NCBI GenBank assembly: GCA_000733355.1
Contig: JNVV01000079.1
Location: 62,001-126,000, forward strand
DNA length: 64,000 nucleotides
Source: Falciphora oryzae
Taxonomy: Eukaryota; Ascomycota; Sordariomycetes; Magnaporthales; Magnaporthaceae
Direction: 5' to 3'
Each line of letters opens with the position of its first letter. The first letter of the stretch is position 1. Positions 12,160 through 24,568 of this stretch are shown one piece after another. Under the pieces are notes generated by a model that was not told the DNA's origin, ran no database searches, and was given only the letters and a program-made list of their open reading frames with translations. Both the position numbers and the translations under genes were made by a program.

Positions 12160-13188
12160 TTTCCTACCAACAACGGCTTTGTAGCACCCGAATCTTGCGA
12201 CCGATATCCCACCCAACCGATTATTATAGCGTCCGTTACAAACACGTCGCAGCTAGTTGCGCCAACCCCACCGTCGTCGACTAGGCCGGCCCCGCCGTTC
12301 GCGATCCCCAGCTGGGTGTTGTACAGCGTAACGAAAGTGAATTGATCTAATTGGATTGATTGATTGTTCTGTTATCTAATGATGCCCCATGCCCGCCTGG
12401 ACAGATTTCCCGCAAAATTTGCCTGCAGCGCGTCCTGCCCAACACGTCCGTGCACTTAACTAATCAAATCCTGCACCGCGTGCAACACTGGGGCCCAACA
12501 GCCCCGCCCCACGACGCTTCCAGCTTCGGCTGGGTGCGACAGTTCGACGTCAATAACGCCAAAGGGCGCTACTACTTGCTAGTGCCCTTCCGCGCCATGG
12601 CGACCTTTGGCGGCTTCATGTTTACGGCCGGCATCGAACAAACCCTCCCCAAGGTGGCCATCAGTTTCGCATTCCTGCTGATCTGGCCGGAGCTGGTGGC
12701 CGCGCGCGTGGGTTATCGCGAACTTCGCGCTCTACGCCGCCGGGCTACTTTCGTTGATTGTCGACATCGCGACCCCGTGGTCGCCCTCCTGGGGTAAGGC
12801 GTCCCAGGCACCGCCGGGGTTCCCGCCGTTCCCCGGATTCCCCGATACGCACGAAGACGACGGGATCATGGGCTTCCTTGCCCGCGGGCCCGCCTTCTTC
12901 GCCCTCTTTGAGACCGCGCTGGCAGCCTTCACCCTCCCCGCCGTCCGCATGCGAAATTGGCGCCGCGGCTTGGCTCGTGGAATCGACGAGTTCCCCGGCG
13001 TCGACGAGCCCGTTTACTACCCCGCGCCGCCGCCGCCGCCTGCGGTCGGGCTGGTGGCCTTGGCCGACGGGCCGGCGCTCGAGCAGCCCTACTCCGACGA
13101 AGTAGATGCTCGAGAGGAGGAGTTGACGGCAACGCACGAAGAGCGCGGAGCCCTAGCAGACGTGTTCGCTTTCCAGAATAGGGGCTAA
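12160..13188 (+). pseudogene. Frameshifted membrane-protein gene relic
   Basis: An upstream open segment ends ...FAIPSWVLYS at a GTAACG donor (12328). An acceptor GACAG ends at 12404, and phase is preserved across this 77-bp intron. The second exon encodes a hydrophobic region (MATFGGFMFTAGIEQTLPK, ISFAFLLIWPELVAA) in one frame. The continuation WVIANFALYAAGLLSLIVDI, a strong membrane segment, lies in the next frame, so one base appears lost or gained near 12705-12720. The last frame ends at 13188 after a Pro-rich tail. No ATG is found in frame at the 5' end; an ATA at about 12229 sits where a start might have been. The family is not recognised. Confidence 0.5.
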
Positions 13189-13989
13189 ATCAGGTTCAGT
13201 GGCTCATACCAGATTGTGGCGGCGAAATCACCAAGTCACTCTGCCGCGACTGCTGCCTTGTTGTAAACCTTAACCCCTCCTTTCCGAAGGAGACACCGTT
13301 GGCAGCAACATCAGGTTGGGCCGCAACCTTTGGGATCTTATCTGGATGGTGCTGTCGATAGATGCCAAGTATGATAGCCTCCGGCTTAGGCTGTCTTGCG
13401 TCTTCCATTACAACCCACCATATCGCAAAGTGGACGCCGCCTTCTTTCTCTTCGGCATATTTGGTGCCAATACTCAATCTCTTATTGGCGCGGTAGTTAG
13501 ATGGGGGCGCACGAGCTTCAGGAAGCTATATGTTATTGGTAACACCTTTCCACCGACTTGTTTGTTCCAGAGACCAATCCCATGGGGAAGGAGTAGTGTT
13601 GGCTTGATAGTGTTACAGCGTTTCGAGGGCACCAGTTTGGGTACTGGATAGGACAAGATATCCTGACGAGCTTGTTATCAAGTAACCGCGCCTTGCGCCG
13701 CCGGCGTATTAGCTTTGTGCTCCAAACGGACTTGGGGTCTTGCGGCGTGGAAATCCGTCATTGGCTCTGCACGTCTACATCTGGCTGTACTTTGGCATGT
13801 GCCATCCATTCCCGCCTCGCATTCTGCTGCCTGCTCACAGCCCCGCATTCCCCCGCGGTCAGGCATGTGGTGCGCATGAAAAACGCATAGAGTCATTGCC
13901 TTCTGCGGCTCCGAATGATGAATGGGCCGGGCCTTTCCACCATGACCGAGAACGGCCTTGTTGACATTTGGGAAGACGCGCTGCTGCTT

Positions 13990-14060
13990 TTCTCGTGGCA
14001 TGCTGTGGATGGACAACGCCTGCATCAACCACGAGAGCCGCGAGGAGCGCGCGCAGCGTT
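13990..14060 (+). pseudogene. Fragment of a HET domain
   Basis: A short frame reads MLWMDNACINHESREERAQR. This matches the HET-domain core LWIDAICINQ..xEER, one of the most conserved segments of the family. Flanking sequence in the same frame shows no further HET blocks and there is no gene structure around it, so it is best read as a relic of a lost HET gene. Confidence 0.6.
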
Positions 14061-14754
14061 TCATTCTCCCCACGTGCGTTGGGCGTTTCGGCCCAAAGTC
14101 TTGGAGTAGTCGGCAAGAAGGTCTCCTTCCTGCCCAACCCCCGCGCGCTCTCTGCCGCCCGTCGTCCTGCACCCCGCGCGACCGCCCCATCACAAAGTGC
14201 AGAACTGATGGGCGAGGAAGCAGCTGTCAAATGTGCCTATCCGACGAGCCGCATCACCATTGGTGGCCGACGCGTTCCGACGCTATTCGCTAATCACCGC
14301 CTATCTATCAGGACCGACGACGCGCCCGAGCTGCCCATCTCGGTGTCATGAGACCAACCCACGACGCTCCATACGGACATGAGTTTCCATCCGGACCACC
14401 GCCGGCCGTCGACGTGTTCTGATGCTTTTCGCCCACTCGCGAGAACCCGCGTCGGGCGCGGCCCGACCTGGCTGTCAAGTTGGGAGTCTGACCCCGAGGC
14501 CTTGCTTGAGCTGCCTCCCGTTTACGCGAGTTTGCCGGGACGCCGTGGAAACTGACTGGCAAAAGGCCAGGACAAGCCCGGTTCGATCCAATGGAATAGG
14601 GTTCCCGCAGTCGGGCGACAACTCAAGGGCAGTCCACGCTAGCGCCCAGAGGGAGGCATGTGGAAGGCCCGCCTTTGGGGGTCGGTGCGCCGACTTGTTG
14701 ACTTCACGCCTAGAGATAGCATGGCAGTGCACCGCTTAAGGATGGCAAGCAGGT

Positions 14755-14766
14755 GATAGATAAAAG
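14755..14766 (+). promoter_or_regulatory. Possible TATA-like element upstream of the PNP-NACHT gene
   Basis: GATAGATAAAAG lies 180 bp upstream of the start codon at 14946 and is followed by a pyrimidine-rich leader. This is a weak match and is given for position only. Confidence 0.3.
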
Positions 14767-14945
14767 AGAGCCTTTCACCCACATCTGTGTGAACTTCTCT
14801 CCCGGTCAAGCCGGCCCAGCAAGCCTAACCAGCCCTCTACCCGCCTCGCCCTTGCTTCACCTTATCTTGCCTTTGGATATCATCGTCCTCCCCTTTTCAG
14901 CAAATACTCTTCACACTACTCTCCACCATTGACTGGGCACCCATC

Positions 14946-17900
14946 ATGGCGACTTCCAATAACAATTACACCATCGGCTGGATCTCGGCCCTTCCCACCG
15001 AGCTCACCGCTGCGAAACTCTTCCTCGACACAAAGCCCTGCCGCCCCGAGGCAATCGACCCTCATGATTCCAATTCTTACGTCCTGGGCAAGATTGGGCC
15101 TCACAACGTCGTGATGGCCTGCCTGCCCGACGGAGAGTACGGAACTACGGCCGCCTCTGTCGTAGCCACGAACATGCTGCGCAGCTTCCCCAACATCCGC
15201 TTCGGCTTGATGGTTGGTATCGGAGGCGGCGCGCCAGCCCAAACAAACAATATGCATCTCGGCGACATTGTTATCAGCAGTCCCGGCAACGGCCACGGCG
15301 GCGTGCTCCGGTACGATTTTGGGAAGTCGATTCAGAATCAGAAGTTTGCCATGACGGGGTATCTGAACCAGCCACCACAAGCCATCCGGACGGCGGTGGC
15401 CGATTTGAAGTCCGAACACGAGATCGACGGCCACTCCTACGAAGCCCAGATCGCCGAGATGCTGGAGGGGAAAAAAAAGCCATTGGTGGCGAAATACTCT
15501 CGTCCAGATCCCACAACCGATAAGCTGTATAGACCAAAGTATGCGCATGCCAAAGACAGCATGAGCTGCCAAGTTTGTTGCGGCAATAGCCCGAGAGTCC
15601 TGGTCCCCCGGCCGAGACGAGAAATACCGGAAAATGGGGAAGATTTCGCTGTCGTCCACTACGGATTAATCGCCAGCGCCAACCAGCTGATGAAAGACGC
15701 TACGATTCGTGACGAGCTGGTAAAGGAGAAAGGCGTTCTTTGCTTTGAAATGGAAGCGGCTGGCCTAATGAACAATTTCCCCTGCCTTATTATCCGGGGC
15801 ATTTGCGATTATTCGGATTCTCACAAAAACAAGGACTGGCAAGGCTTTGCCGCTATGATGGCGGCCGCTTACGCCAAAGATCTGCTGAACCAGATCGCAC
15901 CCAGCCAGGTTCAGGCGGAAAAGACGGTCAGAGAGGTTTTTGGTGTGGGTATGTAATTGCCTTTTTTGGTCGCTATTTTGGCATGTGCTGGACAGATGTT
16001 TACCTGCTTATGGTGGCGAGATAGTCAAGGGAATCGAACAGGGTGTCAATTTATTGCAGCAACACGCGCAAACCACAAATGATACACTCGCATCCCTCAA
16101 ATCCCAGGCCAGCATCACCAAGATAAAGAAGTGGCTATCTCCCGCGGATCCATCCACGAATATAAACCGTGGAAGAGAACTCCGCCACCCCGGAACTGGC
16201 GACTGGATCTTGGAAACCCTCAAGTTTCAGGAATGGTTTCCAGGGTCACGCCGTCGGCACCTGTGGCTGTATGGGCTTGTGGGATGCGGCAAGACGGTCC
16301 TCAGTACCAGAATCCTTGAGTACCTCGCGGACCATATTGTCCTCACTTTCTTTTTTGACTTCAGCGACCCCAAGAAACGAACCACCGATGCCATGTTGCG
16401 GGCATTGGTTTTCCAGGCATACATTTGGCTACTTCGTCTCGGCAAAGACCCTGAAAGCTTCCTTCAGGTGTCCGAAGACCAGCCATCTAGTGCGGCTCTT
16501 TGGGAGAGCTTGCGCAAGATGCTCGTCGACCTAAAAGACGTCATCATCCTCCTGGACGCGCTGGACGAGTCGACAACCAGGGAAAAACTAATTGATTGGA
16601 TTAAGGACGCGGTGAAAATGCCGGAGCCAGGGCATGTCCGCTTGATCTTCACCGGTCGGCCAGAATCCGAGTTTCAAGAGCATATCCCTTCGATAATTGG
16701 CGAGGAGAACTGCTTGCCACTCGACGAAAAGGCCATTAACCGCGATATCCGCTCCTATGTTGAGGCAAGGCTCCTCAATGACACCTCTTTCAGGAACAAG
16801 CTGCCTGCCGATAAAATCCTTGCCCGGGAGATTTACCACACCGTTGGAGTCAAAGCAGGTCCCATGTAAGTGCCTGTACACACGCAGTTCGGCCAATCCA
16901 TTCTTAGCAAGCATCTCAGTCACTAACATCTAACACCTAATTCAGGTTCCTATGGGCACACTGTCAGCTGGAGACACTTTCTAAGTGCACAAGCCCCAAA
17001 GCCATTAAGGACTCCCTCAACAAACTGCCAAAGGACCTTATGCAAACCTACGATCGCGTAATGGAAAACATCCCGCCAAATCTTAGACAGGATGCTATGC
17101 GTCTTCTCCTTTTTCTCGTCCACTCCAGAAGACCTTTCGGAGTGGAAGAAGCGAGGGACGTGATAGCTACACAGGTCGAAACAGAGCCTCGAGCTTTCGA
17201 CCACGAGCGCAGGCCGTTCAACGCGCCCGCCATCCTCCTTCGATACTGCCCGAGCCTGGTTGCACTCGAGCACGACGGCATCCAGGGGAGGATCCTGCAG
17301 CTTGCTCACATCTCAATGAAGGACTACCTCGCCGACCGACCCGAGTTCAATGACCCGGATGCCAGCATATCCATAACCTGGACTTGCTTGACATACCTCA
17401 TGGCCATCGGGTGCGACGTGAGCGACATCGACGCCGAATTTCCACTCAGGGCCGCGGCGTGGGAGTTCTGGAAGCAGCACGGCGACAGAGCGGAGGCCTC
17501 GGACGAGATTGTCGAGGAGTCGGTCAGGGTGCTGCGGGCGAGGGCCACGGCGCCCGTGCTCAAGCAGGTCATGCGCCTCGCCGAGCACTACACCCCGTCG
17601 CCGCTCGCCGCGGCCTGCGCCGGCGGGTTCCCAAAGACGGTCAAGCGCCTGATGGAAGAAAACATTGAGCCTGACCTGCTCTCAGAAGCTCTGCGCATCG
17701 CGTCAGCCAAGGGCCACGAGGGGATCGCACGGCTGCTGCTGGGAGCGAAGGACCTTCTTCATCCCGAGTCGCTCTCGGGAGCCCTCCGCATAGCATCGGG
17801 CGGTGCCGTTTCCGGAACCACTCTGGAAGAGGCGTCGGGGGAAGGCCACCAGGGCGTCGCGCGGCGGGGACGGGGTTCCAAAGCCGATGCGGAGGCCGCA

Positions 17901-20900
17901 GCGTCTGACGTCGACATGCCGGGCGGGGTGGTGCATGGGACCGCTCCCAAGGCTGCGTCGGGGGGAGGCCGCGAGGGGGTTCCTCGGCTGCCACTGGGTT
18001 CTGGAGCCAACACAGGGGCGCGAAGCGGCGCCAACAACGGCACCGGGTCGTCAGCTGCTTCGCCGCCTCACCCCGAGGATGGTGCTAGAGCGTCGGGCGT
18101 TGACGCGTCGGGCGGTGGTAGATCTGGAGCCGCTCTAACAGCTGCGTCAAAGGAAGGTCGCGAAGAGGCTACTCATCAATCACGGCCGGGTCTTAGAGCC
18201 GACCGTGGGGCGCGGACTGGAGGCAGCAGTGACACCGCATCTCAAACTAGCTCGCTGCTTGACGCCGGGGCTGGCGCCAGCGTGCGGGACGGCAGCAACA
18301 GCGCCTCTTCGCCAGCTGGTCCGTCGCTTGACGCCAGAGCGGGCGCCAACGTGCAGGACGGCAGTAAAGACACTGATCCTTTACCTTCCTCGCCGTCCCA
18401 CCCGAGAGCTGGCGCCAACGTGCGGGGCGGTGGCAATAACATGGCGTCTTCAACTCGTTCGCCGCTTGCCCCAAGGACCGGTGCCAGCGTGCAGCACGGC
18501 AACGACGGCCTCACTGCTTTAGCCCTTTCGCCGCGTCACCCTGGAGCTGGGGCTAGCAGGCTAAGCGGTAGTGACGGCACCGCCCCTTCAAGCTCTTCGC
18601 CGTTTTACCCCAATGGCGATGCCAACATACGGGACGGCAGCAATAACATAGCGTCTTCAACTCGTTCGCTGCTTGACCCAAGGACTGGTACCAGCGTGCA
18701 ACACAGCAACAACGGCGTCACTCCTTCAACCCCTTCGCCACTTCACCATGGAGTTGGTACCGGCGGGTTGAACGGTAGTAGCGACACCGCTCCTTCGAAA
18801 AATTCGCCAGTTTACCCGAATGGCGATGCCAACATGCAGGACGGCAGCAATAGCATCGCGACTTCGACTCGTTCGTCGCGTCATCACGGAAATGGTACCA
18901 ACGCACGGGACGGTAGCAACGGCCCCACCCTTGCAAACGCAAATGAGGGAGGCCGCAAGGAGATCGACGTCCCAACATCTGGTGGTGATCCTGGGGTGGA
19001 GAGAAGCCATGGGGAACCGGCCTCTTCATCACAGCTAAGCGCCGGGACGTTGGCGGGAGGCTGTGGGGGGTACGCCCCTCGATCGACACTGGACGCCGCA
19101 ACGTCTGACGCTAACGCACCGGGCGGTGGCGCGCATGGGGCCCCGCCAGAGTCGACTCTTGGGATGTCCTTGGATGCCCAGAGATCGGACGTTATCGCGT
19201 CAGGCAGTGGTGCGCGTGGCGCCGCTCAGGAAGCAACGACTCGGCCACCACTGGATGCAAGAATCTCGGGCCTGAATGCGTCGGACGGTGACGCGCATCA
19301 AGCCGCTGCGTACGGTCTGACGGAGGGAGGCCCCAAGGAAGCCATTCCGAAATCGTCGCCAAATGCCAGAGCCTCGGATGTCAACGTATCGGGTGGCGGC
19401 CTTTATGGGGTCACTGCAGGGCTGACATCGAACAAAAGCAGTAGGGAAATCTCTTTTCAGTCGTCGCTAGGCGCGGGAACGTCAAGTGGCAATGCGTCGG
19501 GCAGCGGTGACCAGGAGACTGCTTCGGAGGTCAGATCCAATGGAAGCCGCAAAGAGGCTACTCCTCGGCTGTCATCGGACCCTGGTGCCTACCCCAGCGT
19601 GCAAAATGGGGGCGGTCGCGGCGCTGCGTCTTCAGCTACGGTGGAGGGGGGCTACAGCAAAGTTGTGCCACGGCCTGTGGGTTCCGAAGCCGACAGCGAC
19701 CCGCAAGATGGCGGTAGAAATGTTCCTTCGACGATGTTAGGAGACAGCCGCCAAGGTGTCACTCCTCGACTGCCATTGGGGCCTGGGGCCGACTACAGCG
19801 TGCGGACCGGCAGTGGCAATGGCGCCGCTTTGTCAACCGCGCCAAAGGGGGACCATAATCGCATTACGCGGCGGCCGGTTGGTTCTGGAGCTGACGCCTC
19901 CCATCGAGGTGGCGGTAGCAACGATCCTTCGGCCGGAGCGACAGAAGACCGTAAGAGGCCTACTACTAGGCTGCCACTGGACTCTAGTGCCTACTCTCAG
20001 GGGCGAAGTGGCAGCGGCGACGTTAACGGCGACAGTGGCCCCTTTTCAACCGCGTCGGAGACGGATTACACAGGGGCTTCGCGACGACCGGCAGGTCGAG
20101 GAGCAAACACCTACTCGAATGGTGACAGCATTGCTTTCCCGGCAGCATCGAAAAGAGACGGCCAACAGCGCGGGCTTCTTCGACAGCCGCTCGACGTTGA
20201 AACTGACCACAACGGCGCACGAAACGACGCCGGCAACGGCATCACTTCTTCGAATACATCATCAAGTAAAGACTCTTCACCGCGAATACACCGCCCTTCA
20301 GCTGGTTCCGGAGCCGACGCCTACCAGGGATGTGCCGGCATCAACGCTTTCCTGGCAGAATCGCAAAGGGAGCTCGAGCGTAAACCAGTTCGGCTGTCGT
20401 TAGATGCTAGGGCCGACCACCCTGGTGCTCAAAATGCACGTGCTAGCAACAACGGCAACGGTTCTCCGGCTGCACTATCAACCAGAGCCTCTTCATCGGG
20501 AACGCGGCAGCTAGGGGGCTCCGAAGTGGACCCTTGCGCGCGAGGTGGCGGCAACGACGCTCTTGCGACTACATTGGAAGGAGGCCGCAGAAATGATGCT
20601 CAGCTTCCCGTCGACCATCAACCCGACCCCAGCGCACGAAACACCAGCAGTAGCCGGACTGCCATTTTACCTCCATCCGATACAGGCAACTCTTTGCCTT
20701 CAGCCGATCGAGCTCACGGCGGTGTGGGGGTCGATGGTGGGCGAATCATAAAGAATGGAAATGGGCACTCGCTACCAACTTTCGCAACTGGCCGCGGCGT
20801 CCAAAATGGCAACAGGGGCGGCATCGGTCGTTTGCCTACACCGGAGGGGGCTGGATGTGGTCCCCTGCCGCGCGCAGATCCAGCTCATGGCGGCGTGGGC

Positions 20901-23900
20901 CTTGATGGTGCGCGAGACACAAAGGACATCCCTGACGCTGGGCGCTCGCCGTCAAGCTTTGGAGCTGACCCCAGCGTACGGAACGGCAGCAACAGCACCG
21001 CCGGTCCTCCAACTATATCGGATCAATGTGGAGGCAATCCTCTGCGGCACGCAGACTCCGGTTCCGCCAGCTCGGGCGCTGACGCTGCGCGGGCTACAAA
21101 GCGTGACGCTGGACCGGGTTACCGTCAATCTGACCAAGTCGTTCGTGAAGGCCAGGGTGTACGTTGTGATGTCGCGCGTGCGGACGCTGGGGAGGCTCAA
21201 GGTGAAGAAAACGTTGCGCGGCGGCTGTCAAACTTGAGAACCGACCCCCGCGCGCGAAACGCCGGCGCTGGCGCTCACGACGCCAGGGCGACTAGCTTTG
21301 GGGCTGGTCCCAGCGCGCGACAGAGCAGCAACAGAGTCTCCAATACTGTAGCTACATGGAATGAAAGCAGCGGAAAGGTTGGGAGACAGTCGCCAAGCTC
21401 GAGACCCGATTCTCACCCACGAGGCGCTGGCGGTAGCATGGACGTCACAGCACCTTCAATTCACTCGGCGCCAACAACCCCTGGAGCTGGCGCCCGCTCG
21501 TCTTCGACGACATGTACCTTGCCACCCACCTCACTTGGAGCCGATACTAACGCCTCTTCAGCCTCCTCGCTGCTCACAACCTTTGGAGCTGGCAGTCCCT
21601 CGTCTTCGGTCCCCTCGTCTCCGACCTCTGGAACTGATGCCATCACACCCTCAACACCCGCGTCTTCGATACCCTCGCCGCTTAAATCAAGAACTGGCTC
21701 CGCCGCAATTTCGACCTCGTCCCTCCCGACCCCCTCGCCTCCAACCTTTGGTATTGGCGTCCCCTCGTCCTCACCCTCTTGGCCGCCAGTCCCTGGGGCT
21801 GACACCGACGCGCGAAATGGTGGTAACAGGACCGCTTCCTGGGGTCATTCGTCGTCGATCCCTATTCCGAATGGTAATGATGGCAACAGGACTGGCTCGC
21901 CGACTGCTTCGCCAACTAGGCTAGGAGCTAGGGTTAATACTCTGAATGGTGGTGGTAATGGCACTGTACCGAGTTCGGCTTCCTCGCGACCAACTCCCCG
22001 GGTTGGCATCAATATTGGAAGCCCTGGCGGTAGTTACGGCACCGCGCCCTCTTCAACCTCCTGGCTCACAAGCCGCCAGAAAGCAGACCCACTATCTCGA
22101 GAGGATGTTGAGATGGGGGTGAACAGGCAGAGGGGTTTATGCACCGCTCCCTCGCCTTCGTTGGAAAGCCAGAAGACAGCCGTACAGCCTCAGCCAGTTA
22201 ACGGCGCCAGTATTGGTCAACAGAGTAGCGGCTACAGCGCCGCTTGCTCGGCTCCTTGGCTGCAAGCCCACCAGGAGGTGTCACGGCCACTACTAAATGC
22301 AGGCGTTCAGGATAGAACGTCAGCTCCCTGGGCGGACAGCTACCGGGACACTGCAGGATTCCTACCCAACGCTGGTGCTCGCGATACCGCTTCAACTTCT
22401 TTGACAGAAAGGCACCAAGAAGCCGCTCGATCACGACCAAATGCAGGCCTTTACGGAACCGCTTCTTTGTCGCCTTCGATCGAAGGCTACCATGAGCCTG
22501 CAAGGCCACGACCGAACGGCGCCGTTGGAAACCCCGATCCTTCAATGCCTTCATCTCCAAGCTCCCGTGACGCTAGAGGGCCATGGGCAAGCGCCAGCGT
22601 TCACGGCACCGTTTCTTCAACTCCTTCATCGCAAAGCCACCAGGGGGCTAGACGGGTTCAGCAGGGTGTCGACGTTCACGACAACGCTTCTTCGGCTCCT
22701 TCCTCGCAAAGCTCCTATGCGCATGCTGGGCCACAAAAAAACACCGGCAGATACGACGCAGCATCAACTTCCTCGCCGGAAAGCCGCCACGACGCGACAC
22801 AGGTGCGGCAGGGCCCCGGCAAGCATGGGAGAATCGATTCGGTTTCTCGGTTGATGAGCGACCGGGAGGCCGGATACTCGCTACTGAAAGATGGTGATTG
22901 CAGCGACGCCGTCTCCGGTCCTTCGGCGGAAAGCCACCGAAAGGCCAAACTCTCGCAACCAGGCGCGGATTGCAATGCGGGAACGCCTGCGGGTGTCCGT
23001 TTCGATAAGGATAGTAGCGATTTCGACCCGCCTTTTTCATATCCTCGTTCAAAAAGCCGCCGGGGAGCTTTAGGGTTGCAGTCGGGTGTTGCCGGTTACG
23101 ACGCCATTCCCTCGTTTCCTTTGTTGGAGAGCTATGAGGAGGCTGTTCAATCAGATACGGGTGCGGGTGCTGGTGGCTATAGCAGCGCCTTTACAACTCC
23201 TCGGTTACCGGACCATTTCGAAGCCGTACGACCTCGAACGCGGCCGAATGGGGGCTGGGGTGCCGGCATCGACACAGGCAACCAGGGTTACGGCCGCGCT
23301 TATCCAGCAGCTTTTCGGCTAGAGAGCTACCGGGCGGGTGATCAATCGCGGCTAGGTGCGGGTCGGGAGGCCGGCGGTTACGCCGACGAACAAAGTAGCG
23401 ATCGCGGAGCCTTTTTCCTAGCTCCTTCGTCGAGCGGCTATGCAAAGGCTCCGGGCATCGGCACCGACGGGCAAAGCAATGGTTATGTCACCGCCTTTCC
23501 AGTTCTTTCATCGAATAGCCACCAGGCGGCCCCCAGCGTCAACATTGGCAAAGAGGCTAGCGGCTACGGCATCGGGTTCTCATCTCCATCTCCTTCATCG
23601 CAAAGCTACGAAAAAGTTTGCGGCACCGGTCTGGACGAGCGGGATGGCAGCCGTGACACCCGTTTCCAAGCTGCTTCTTCGAAAAGTTACCAACAAGCTC
23701 CCCGCAAGCAGATGTGGTGGAAGGTAAGGTTTCCCCTGAATCACGGCTGCTCTAAACACCTATTCCTCTTGCAGTTTCTAACTCTGTGTTCTTCCTTGCA
23801 AAACAGGACATGAAGATGCGTGTCTGCATCATCGCCGGCATCATCATCCTGCTCTTGATCATCATCATCCCCATCGTCGTCCACTTCAAGCCCAGCAACT

Positions 23901-23902
23901 AA
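14946..23902 (+). CDS. STAND/NLR-type protein: PNP_UDP fold, NACHT, decayed ankyrin repeats, C-terminal TM (about 2905 aa)
   Basis: Four exons with clean splice sites and phase: 14946-15948, 16025-16865, 16946-23723 and 23807-23902. Residues 8-320 are a purine-nucleoside-phosphorylase-like domain (IGWISALPTELTAAK, LMVGIGGGAP, CFEMEAAGLMNNFPC, IIRGICDYSD). Residues about 400-640 are a NACHT NTPase, with P-loop YGLVGCGKT near 418 and Walker B VIILLDALDE near 510. A helical stretch (KLPKDLMQTYDRVMENIP; HISMKDYLADR) follows. From about 830 come one or two recognisable ankyrin units (GHEGIARLLLGA), then nearly 2000 residues of Ser/Gly/Pro-rich 33-residue repeats that still echo ankyrin spacing. 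The last 31 residues, on exon 4, are one hydrophobic helix (IIAGIIILLLIIIIPIVV). PNP-NACHT-repeat proteins are fungal relatives of NLR immune receptors. The phosphorylase fold is the presumed effector or sensor, and NACHT the nucleotide-driven switch. Membrane anchoring is inferred from exon 4. Confidence 0.85.
17590..23720 (+). repeat. Decayed ankyrin-type protein repeats with 33-residue period
   Basis: Within exon 3 the pattern G(A/G)(N/D)...-GG..GTA(L/S)..AS..G...V-RL-L recurs about every 33 codons. At 19640-20060 four units follow each other at spacings of 33, 34 and 33 residues, with anchors VGSEAD, LGPGAD, VGSGAD and LDSSAY. Leucines expected in the ankyrin helix (RLLL) are replaced by RLPL, RPV or SRPN, so a stable solenoid is unlikely. 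Further 3' the units become SHQ.A..R..G or SY..A, each followed by a Gly-rich half (for example RPNAGLYGTASLS). No stop codon interrupts about 6 kb. Confidence 0.75.
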
Positions 23903-23944
23903 AGTCTTACTATGCAAACGAGCAACAGATGAGGAGAGAAGATT

Positions 23945-24568
23945 TTGACGCATTTGTATGTACGCGCCGGCACGAACAAGCAATACAATAGGAACGACCA
24001 AGCTTGGGGCCGTAGCTTTACTTATTCAGCCCTAGGGGCTCGGCACGTCGGCTTTGACAAACAAGACGGTGGCGATGACATTGCTTTATCGAGTCTAGGA
24101 GCTCAGGGATTCGGCATGGGCGGACATGGCAGCGGGCATGACACGGCTTCGTCGAGCCTGGGTGCTCAGGGTATCGATTTCGATGGGCATGGCGGCGAGC
24201 GCGCTATAGCATCATCCTATATGCCGTCGCAAGGCTATCAGGAGAAGGCAGCGCAAGCTGCGAAATCGCGACCGAGCCCTGGAACGGGCGCCTATGGATA
24301 CGGTGGCGCCAACGGCACCCCACCTCCGAGCATGCCGTTAGAAAGCCACCACGTCGACCCAGCCGCCGAGGCGGCTCTAGCACACAAGGCCGACACCACT
24401 GCCGGCCACGGGTCACATGGGCACGGCTTCGAGTACCGACCCGGCGGGTTTGCACAGCTGTCGATGACCGACGGCGGAGCGCCAAGACTGTGCCTATCGT
24501 TCGGGGATCTCGTCGTTGGGCTCTGGAGGATGGTGGTATCGTGGTTGAGATGGCCGTCTTGGTGTTAG
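23945..24568 (+). other. Open frame of the same ankyrin-derived repeats downstream of the NLR gene
   Basis: About 207 codons are open from a TTG at 23945; the first in-frame ATG is only at about 24115. The translation repeats the same unit as the NLR tail: SSLGAQGFGMGGHGSGHDTA, then SSLGAQGIDFDGHGGERAIA, then YQEKAAQAAKSRPSPGTGAY. It ends with a hydrophobic segment (SFGDLVVGLWRMVVSWLRW). It begins only 42 bp after the NLR stop codon. It may be an alternative 3' exon of the NLR gene with a different hydrophobic end, or the relic of a duplicated tail. No transcript evidence is available. Confidence 0.5.

Larger units (their letters stand above)
13189..14945. other. Intergenic region with a HET fragment
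   Basis: No complete gene is seen. The region contains the HET relic listed separately and, at its right end, a CT-rich promoter region for the large PNP-NACHT gene. Confidence 0.6.

Noticed and set aside
17641..23052. Many long frames on both strands inside the NLR repeat exon (for example 19756-20403 and 21361-21924)
   Set aside because: Shadows of the GC-rich 33-codon repeat; the main frame is continuous with the NACHT domain and with exon 4.
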